Of a DNA stretch of 64,000 bases, positions 58,138 to 64,000 are shown piece by piece. The position numbers were made by a program, and so were the translations under genes. Under the pieces are notes generated by a model. It ran no database searches. It worked only from the letters and a program-made list of their open reading frames with translations, and was not told the DNA's origin. Source of the DNA: Aldehydirespirator sp965221185 (GTDB lineage: Bacteria; Actinomycetota; Acidimicrobiia; Acidimicrobiales; Aldehydirespiratoraceae); the NCBI GenBank assembly GCA_965221185.1, contig OZ244866.1:2480001-2544000 (forward strand). Direction: 5' to 3'. Position 1 is the first letter of the stretch; the number at the start of each line of letters is the position of its first letter.

Positions 58138-58149
58138 CGCGGCCAATCC

Positions 58150-59034
<885 letters not shown>

Positions 59035-59067
59035 GGCTGGGCCTGGCCCCGCGGACAGGTGTCCACG

Positions 59068-59191
59068 TCTCGCGGTGAAGCGTGTCGTTTCCCGCTCTTG
59101 TTCGCTTCGCTCACGGGCCGCTCGGGCCACGGCCTCGCTCGGCGCCTTGTGAAGATCCCCATCAACTTCCGCCTATCCGCTCGGCCTCTGG
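59068..59191 (-). repeat. Dispersed extragenic repeat, copy C
   Basis: Same 124-bp element as copy A. On the minus strand it begins CCAGAGGCCGAGCGGATAG, whose TAG is the sucC stop codon, and runs to CGCGAGA near 59068. The core is at 59091-59139. It separates sucC from sucD, and its start encodes the last residues of SucC (QRPSG). Confidence 0.75.
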
Positions 59192-60345
59192 ACCTGCCCG
59201 GCTACGGCTGCGGCCAGCTCCACCGCCCGGCGGGCGGCGTCGAGCATGGTGGGCTCCATCATCAGGGAGCCGCTCAGATGGGGCTCCAGGAGCTTCCTGC
59301 CCTCGGCCGCGTTGGTGCCGTCGAGGCGGATCACGATGGGCGAGTCGATGTCCACCCGCCGGGTCGCCTCGATGATGCCGTTGGCTATCTCCTCGCCGCG
59401 AGTGATGCCCCCGAAGATGTTGATCAGGATGGCCCGCACCGCACCGTCGTTGTTGATCACTTCCAGCGCGCCCGCCATGACCTCCGCGTTGGCGCCGCCG
59501 CCGATGTCGAGGAAGTTGGCCGGCTGGCCCCCCACCTGGTTCACCACGTCCACCGTGCTCATGGCCAGGCCCGCTCCGTTGGCTATCACACCCACCGAGC
59601 CGTCCAGGCCCACATACTGCAGCCCCTTGGCGTGGGCGGCCTGCTCCCGCTCGTCGCGGGTTTGGGTGGCGTCGTACTGGGCGTAGTCGTCGTGGCGGAA
59701 GGTGCTGTTGGCGTCCAGGGTGACCTTGGAGTCGAGCATCACCACCTCACCGGCGGAGGTCACTATCAGCGGGTTGACCTCCACCAGGTCGGCGTCGGCG
59801 TCCCCGTAGGCGCCATACAGGGTCTCGAGTGCGCCGGCGAGGGAGTCGGCGACGGCTTCGGGGATGCGGGCGGCCTGCACCCACTGCCGGCACGCCTGCT
59901 GCGACAGCCCGTCCACCGGGTCGATGTGGATGCGGGCGATGGCGTCGGGATCGCGGGCGGCCACCGTCTCGATGTCCACGCCGCCCTCGGCTGACAGCAT
60001 TCCCAGGTGCTTGCGGGCAGAGCGGTCCAGAGTGAAGCTGGCGTAGTACTCGTCGGCTATGTCTGACGCCTCCTCGATCCACAGGCGCCCCACGATGTGG
60101 CCCGAGATGTCGAGGCCCAGGATGTCGTCGGCATGGCCGCGCACTGCGTCGAGGTCGGCAGCCAGCTTCACGCCCCCGGCCTTGCCCCGCCCCCCGGTGT
60201 GGACCTGGGCCTTGACCACCACCGGCAGCCCGAGCCTTTCGGCCGCGGCCACGGCCTCTTCGAGCGAGAAGGCCACCTCACCTGAGGGCACCGGAAGCCC
60301 GTACCGGGCGAACAACTCCTTGCCCTGGTGCTCGAACAAATCCAC
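59173..60345 (-). CDS. sucC: Succinyl-CoA synthetase, beta subunit
   Basis: A 390-residue ATP-grasp subunit: VDLFEHQGKELFARYGLPVP at the start, VVKAQVHTGGRGKAGGVKLA, LWIEEASDIADEYYASFTLD, LVEVNPLIVTSAGEVVMLDSKVTLD, NGAGLAMSTVDVVNQVGGQPANFLDIGGGA and LINIFGGITRGEEIANGI. The only start fitting the family is GTG 60345, which has no ribosome site and lies 21 bp from the divergent ATG at 60367, pointing to a leaderless mRNA. The C-terminus is formed by repeat copy C. Confidence 0.95.
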   Translation of the reverse strand: MDLFEHQGKELFARYGLPVPSGEVAFSLEEAVAAAERLGLPVVVKAQVHTGGRGKAGGVKLAADLDAVRGHADDILGLDISGHIVGRLWIEEASDIADEYYASFTLDRSARKHLGMLSAEGGVDIETVAARDPDAIARIHIDPVDGLSQQACRQWVQAARIPEAVADSLAGALETLYGAYGDADADLVEVNPLIVTSAGEVVMLDSKVTLDANSTFRHDDYAQYDATQTRDEREQAAHAKGLQYVGLDGSVGVIANGAGLAMSTVDVVNQVGGQPANFLDIGGGANAEVMAGALEVINNDGAVRAILINIFGGITRGEEIANGIIEATRRVDIDSPIVIRLDGTNAAEGRKLLEPHLSGSLMMEPTMLDAARRAVELAAAVAGQVQRPSG

Positions 60346-60366
60346 GAGAGGCGATACTAGGCCGCG

Positions 60367-60834
60367 ATGCCTGTTTCCAGCGGACCGCGGCCGAGCTTGC
60401 GGGCCGCCGTCGTGGTCGGCCTGGCCGGCGTGGCGGTGGCGCTGGGCCTGGTGGGAGCGGTGCTGCTGCTGACCCGCACCGGAACCGACATTGAGATCCG
60501 CATCGGCGACCGCGACTTTCGCGACATGGAGACCGGGCGGATCAGTGCCGAGATAGCGGACCGGGGTCCGATCCTGTTCGGAGATGTCGCCGACGGCAAC
60601 CTCGACATCATCCTGCAGCACCTCGGCGACGATCAGGAGGCGGGTTGGCTCGCCTTCGAGGCCCGCCGGCCGGGCCAGAACCGCGACTGCTTCTTCCAGT
60701 GGCGAACCGAGCAGGCCGACTTCGTCAACACCTGCGACCCCGACGACATCGTCGACGCGGCCGGGACCGGCCTGCGCCACTTCGAGGTGGCCGTCGTGGA
60801 CGGCGACGTCCGGGTAGACATCAACCCGTCCTGA
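60367..60834 (+). CDS. Membrane-anchored hypothetical protein
   Basis: A 155-residue protein with one N-terminal membrane helix (VVVGLAGVAVALGLVGAVLL, residues 15-35) and a roughly 115-residue outer domain rich in Asp/Arg with two Cys (CFFQW and NTCDPDD) that could form a disulfide. No family recognised. It is divergent from sucC with a 21 bp gap and 22 bp upstream of the AlaX-like gene. Confidence 0.65.
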   Translation: MPVSSGPRPSLRAAVVVGLAGVAVALGLVGAVLLLTRTGTDIEIRIGDRDFRDMETGRISAEIADRGPILFGDVADGNLDIILQHLGDDQEAGWLAFEARRPGQNRDCFFQWRTEQADFVNTCDPDDIVDAAGTGLRHFEVAVVDGDVRVDINPS

Positions 60835-60856
60835 CGCGCCACACTGGGAGGCCCGC

Positions 60857-61588
60857 ATGGCTGACGTGAACCCCACCGACCGGATATTCCTGCGCGACGC
60901 CCAGTGCCGGACCTTCGACGCGACCGTCGTCGCCGTGGATGACGAGGGGCGCGTGGCCCTGGACGCCACCGCCTTCTACGCCACCAGCGGAGGCCAGCCC
61001 CACGACACCGGCACGCTGAGCTTCGACGGCGGCTCGGCTTCGGTTACCGACGTCCGGGGCCACGACGTGGTGTGGCACGCCCTCGACGGCCCGGGCTCCC
61101 CGGCGGCGGGAACGGCAGTTCACGGAGAACTCGACTGGGAGCGCCGCCACGGGTTGATGCGCACCCATACCGCGCTGCACATCCTGTGCGGCGTGATCTA
61201 CAACACCTGGGGCGTGTCGGTGACCGGCGGCAACATGGCGCCGCTGTCGGCCCGCATGGACTTCGAGTTCGATCCCCTGCCCGCGGGGTTCGCGGCCCGG
61301 GTCACCGACCTGGTGAACACAGAAATCGCCGCCGACCGGCCCATCGAGATCTCGTTCCTGCCCCGGGCCGAGGCCCTCGCCGACGACGACTTGATCCGCA
61401 CCAAGGTCAACCTCATACCCGAGTTCGTGCAGGAGATCCGGGTGGTGGACATTGTGGGGCTCGACAAGCAGGCCGACGGCGGCACCCACCTGCCCTCCAC
61501 CGGCGAGGTGGGCCGCTTCGAGGTGGTCAAGACCGAGTCGAAGGGCAAGGCCAACAAGCGCCTCCGCATCGCTGTCCACGACGCCTAG
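60857..61588 (+). CDS. AlaX-like alanyl-tRNA editing protein
   Basis: A 243-residue protein of the threonyl/alanyl-tRNA second-additional-domain type: TAFYATSGGQPHDTGTLSF (conserved FYxxxGGQxxDxG), then MRTHTALHILCGVIYNTWGV with the HxxxH zinc pair, and DKQADGGTHLPSTGEVG where the classical CxxxH has Gln-Ala-Asp-Gly-Gly-Thr-His: the Cys is replaced. Loss of one zinc ligand could weaken or alter metal binding. AlaX clears Ser or Gly from mischarged tRNA-Ala. ATG start with a GGGAGG site 7 bp upstream. Confidence 0.85.
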   Translation: MADVNPTDRIFLRDAQCRTFDATVVAVDDEGRVALDATAFYATSGGQPHDTGTLSFDGGSASVTDVRGHDVVWHALDGPGSPAAGTAVHGELDWERRHGLMRTHTALHILCGVIYNTWGVSVTGGNMAPLSARMDFEFDPLPAGFAARVTDLVNTEIAADRPIEISFLPRAEALADDDLIRTKVNLIPEFVQEIRVVDIVGLDKQADGGTHLPSTGEVGRFEVVKTESKGKANKRLRIAVHDA

Positions 61589-61667
61589 CGATTGGTCCCT
61601 TGCACGCTAGGGGCCACGAAAGACAATGTGGGCCTAGAGGTTGGCAGCGCCAGATCGTGAATATACA

Positions 61668-62111
61668 ATGAATTTCATGGCTATTGCACTTATCTCCGTT
61701 CTGGGGGCTGGCTTGCTTGGGTTCCTGGGCATCCTCGTGCAGTATCTGCTCAAACAGAACGCCGAGCGCCACGACGAGCATGTAGTCGCAATGGGTGCCA
61801 TCTTTGAGCAGGGCCAGCGCATGGCGCAACTGCACACCGCGACAGTGGAGCTGATCCACGAGACGGCCCTCGCCGCTCGCCAGCACGCAGACAAACTGCA
61901 CCGCGAAGCCATGGACGCCATCACCGCGCAAGGCACCCGCATGCAAGAACTGCACACCAAAGCCATGGACGCCATCACCGCGCTGGACCGCGACCACCGC
62001 GAGCACCGCGAGAAGCTGCACACCGAGACGATGGCCCAGATCGCCACACTGAGCGAGCGGAGCGCCGTGCTCGAAACGAAGGCGGACCGGTCCGAGTCCG
62101 AGATCGCTTGA
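61668..62111 (+). CDS. Membrane-anchored coiled-coil protein
   Basis: About 147 residues from ATG 61668. One hydrophobic helix (IALISVLGAGLLGFLGILVQ, residues 4-28) is followed by a roughly 115-residue charged helix with His-rich repeats: LHREAMDAITA, LHTKAMDAITA and LHTETMAQIAT recur every 19 residues. The DNA AGCCATGGACGCCATCACCG repeats at 61907 and 61961. It may form a cytoplasmic coiled-coil bundle attached to the membrane. No family recognised. The 167 bp downstream, before the helicase-like gene, hold no obvious feature. Confidence 0.6.
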   Translation: MNFMAIALISVLGAGLLGFLGILVQYLLKQNAERHDEHVVAMGAIFEQGQRMAQLHTATVELIHETALAARQHADKLHREAMDAITAQGTRMQELHTKAMDAITALDRDHREHREKLHTETMAQIATLSERSAVLETKADRSESEIA

Positions 62112-62278
62112 TCTCGCCGAGTTGAGGCCGCCGAGGATGGGCGGCTAGGACACCGCCTCTCAGGTAACTGCTGGCCGGCGACCGGCGAGCCCCGCTCGCG
62201 GCTTGCGGCTATCCGCAATATCGTCACAGACTGGCGAGCCTCAGCGATGGGCGACCAGTGACAAAGCGGGAGGACAGC

Positions 62279-64000
62279 GTGCCGGCGTGCTCGAAGTGCG
62301 GACGTGCCATGGTCAGACGCACCGCACGCAGCGGACCGAACGCGGGGAACGACTTCTGGGGCTGCTCGGCGTATCCGCAGTGCCGGGGTACGAGGCCGAT
62401 GTCAGCGGAGGGTGACGGACCGAACGGTCGCTCTGACCGCGATCAGGGAACCGGCGCCGACAGCAGCAAGCCTGCGAGACAGGACAGCAGCGAGGACGGA
62501 TCGGGCGAGCGCCGAGAGGCACAAGAGCGAGACACCGGAAGCACCGCTCGCCGCTTCGATCCTCGGCATCGCGTTCCCTGGCGCGACGCTACTCTGACCA
62601 CCAGGAGCCGCCAGGGCTGGCGGGCGTTCTACGCGACCGTGGGCGCATCGCTGAGGTCGATTCCGGACGCGCGGTTCGCCAGGCTGTCCAGCTGCTGGGT
62701 GGCACGGACCGAGCGCAGTTCTGTTCATCGACCCGGCACCGGCGAGCGCCTCGTCGTGGAGACGATGAGGAAGCTGCTCGCCCGCGGCGCGGCGCCACCG
62801 CTCCACCCCGACGCCGAGCGAGACCTGTTGAAGGCCCGAGGTCTCGGAAGCCGGATCGTGGAGGCAGACGCGGCCGGAGACATGGACCCGCCCACATCGC
62901 TCACACCCAGCGACTTCGCGGTGCCGGGTGGTGATGAGGTCAGCTTCGACTACGGCCTCGCCAGAGGCGACTACAGCAGTTCCGACCTTGGCAAGATGAC
63001 CGAATCGAACAGGGAGAGAGAGTTCGTCGAATGGGTGGCCGGAGAAGCGCCCGCGAGCCTTCGCTGGCTGACACCCCAACCCGCGCTCGACCTCCTCGTG
63101 GCCGCGGCTGAAGGCACCCGGGGACTCGGCGGTCCGGACGGCCAACGGCGATGCGATTTCCTGTTCTCGCCGCCCGGAGCGCAACCGGTGGTCTTCGAGG
63201 TGGACGGCGGACAGCACGAGGAGCAGAGGGCAGAGGATCTCAACCGCGACCGGCTACTTCGCAGCATCGGGATCGCAACCATTCGAGTCCCCACCACTGA
63301 ACTGGACGAGGGGACCGGCCGGGGCCTTCGGGCCGTGGAAGATGTGCTGCAACGACACCGTGGTCTCGCGACGAAGGGGATCGAACCGCTGGTGTGGGCG
63401 CCGATTCAGGTGCACCGGCTGGTGCTGGGCCTGTGCGAGGCCATCGACGCTGGCTGGCTGTCCGGCAACCGGTGGCATGTTGAGGTGCACGATCAAACTG
63501 GGCTCGCCGTCAATCTCGTCGGCCCGTATCTCGGGCTGCTGGACGCTTTGGACTGCCTCTGGGGCAGCCGGGCGACGGCGCCGTCCGAGGTGGAGTTCGT
63601 CTGCGCGGACCGACGACTCGGCTACGTGCGCATGGCGACAGACAGATATGAAGCCGCCGAGATCACCCGACCGCTTGGCGAACAAGGCGACGTTCGGATC
63701 TTCCTGGACTGTGACCGCACCCCTTGCGAGCCGCTGCCAGAGGACCACGAGATCCCGGCCGTAGTGATCCGCTCGACGGGCATCCCCGTACTCGTGAGCG
63801 ACAATCCGACCGGGCCATTGACCAGGATCGAGCCCTTCGCATCGTGTGACAGCGACGAGGACCGAAGAGCCGCGCTCGAAGCTGTCATGCGGGCTGTGTT
63901 CGCGAAGCCAGAGCTACGCGAGGGCCAGTTCGAGGCTCTCACTGAAGTACTGGCCGGCCAAGACTGCGCGGTGCTGCTGCCCACCGGAGCGGGCAAGAGC
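62279..64000 (+). CDS. Zinc-ribbon / Vsr-like nuclease / RecQ-like helicase fusion (3' end outside window)
   Basis: The frame is open from 62168 to the right edge with no stop; I start at GTG 62279, five bases after GGGAGG. Residues 4-40 are a topoisomerase-type zinc ribbon (CSKCGRAMVRR, then FWGCSAYPQCRGTRP). After a disordered linker, residues 250-350 include QRRCDFLFSPPGAQPVVFEV, DGGQHEEQ and DLNRDRLLRSIGIATIRVP, the Asp...(E/D)xDG-xQH pattern of Vsr/DUF559-type PD-(D/E)XK nucleases. The last residues read LREGQFEALTEVLAGQDC and VLLPTGAGKS, the RecQ-like Q motif and Walker A. The order nuclease then helicase with a zinc ribbon in front suggests DNA processing, most likely in phage defence or repair. 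The remaining helicase motifs lie outside the window. Confidence 0.75.
   Translation, partial: MPACSKCGRAMVRRTARSGPNAGNDFWGCSAYPQCRGTRPMSAEGDGPNGRSDRDQGTGADSSKPARQDSSEDGSGERREAQERDTGSTARRFDPRHRVPWRDATLTTRSRQGWRAFYATVGASLRSIPDARFARLSSCWVARTERSSVHRPGTGERLVVETMRKLLARGAAPPLHPDAERDLLKARGLGSRIVEADAAGDMDPPTSLTPSDFAVPGGDEVSFDYGLARGDYSSSDLGKMTESNREREFVEWVAGEAPASLRWLTPQPALDLLVAAAEGTRGLGGPDGQRRCDFLFSPPGAQPVVFEVDGGQHEEQRAEDLNRDRLLRSIGIATIRVPTTELDEGTGRGLRAVEDVLQRHRGLATKGIEPLVWAPIQVHRLVLGLCEAIDAGWLSGNRWHVEVHDQTGLAVNLVGPYLGLLDALDCLWGSRATAPSEVEFVCADRRLGYVRMATDRYEAAEITRPLGEQGDVRIFLDCDRTPCEPLPEDHEIPAVVIRSTGIPVLVSDNPTGPLTRIEPFASCDSDEDRRAALEAVMRAVFAKPELREGQFEALTEVLAGQDCAVLLPTGAGKS

Overview
The window is high-GC, gene-dense DNA with almost no long non-coding stretch. 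The DUF222/HNH (13E12-type) protein, GPP34-family protein, abundant LLM flavin oxidoreductases, P450s and many GTG or apparently leaderless starts point to an actinobacterium. The osmolyte genes fit a marine or host-associated member of a lineage such as Acidimicrobiia. That placement is inference; no 16S or tRNA gene is visible.

Layout. 1-5.2 kb: accessory DNA with a GmrSD-like (DUF262/DUF1524) restriction protein cut by the left edge, a vapB antitoxin whose vapC partner is broken by an IS21-like remnant, a macro-domain protein and a DUF222/HNH protein. 5.3-7.3 kb: two near-identical ThpR-type RNA phosphodiesterase genes flanking an EamA permease. 7.4-17 kb: an osmolyte block with a hydroxyacid dehydrogenase, a DddP-family DMSP lyase divergent from a non-pyrrolysine MttB-family methyltransferase, and a three-gene glycine-betaine-type ABC transporter with an unusually long permease. 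17-27.9 kb: mostly housekeeping genes (ileS, nrdA-nrdB, GPP34) with an acidic repeat protein, an SDR and a 2OG-Fe(II) oxygenase.

27.9-55.4 kb is a large catabolic island. It holds homoprotocatechuate-type meta-cleavage genes (HpaD-like dioxygenase, FAH-family hydrolase, aldehyde dehydrogenase), an amidohydrolase leading a complete branched-chain-type ABC transporter, an acetoacetate-decarboxylase-like gene, two P450s, three LLM oxidoreductases, SDRs, an acyl-CoA dehydrogenase, a TauD-type dioxygenase, a glutamine-synthetase-like ligase and two class I glutamine amidotransferase-fold proteins. A MarR regulator sits in the island. A near-identical 16-bp palindrome lies at four promoters: marR/livF, SDR/truncated decarboxylase, amidohydrolase/decarboxylase, and the glutamine-synthetase-like gene. 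I read this as one regulon for import and breakdown of an aromatic amine or amide, possibly through a gamma-glutamylated intermediate.

55.5-61.6 kb returns to core metabolism (homocysteine S-methyltransferase family, purH, sucD, sucC, an AlaX-like editing protein). The right edge cuts a protein that joins a topoisomerase-type zinc ribbon, a Vsr/DUF559-like nuclease fold and the start of a RecQ-like helicase, a plausible defence or repair gene. A roughly 100-124 bp dispersed repeat occurs three times, each time in the same orientation at the 3' end of a gene and ahead of another gene on the same strand.
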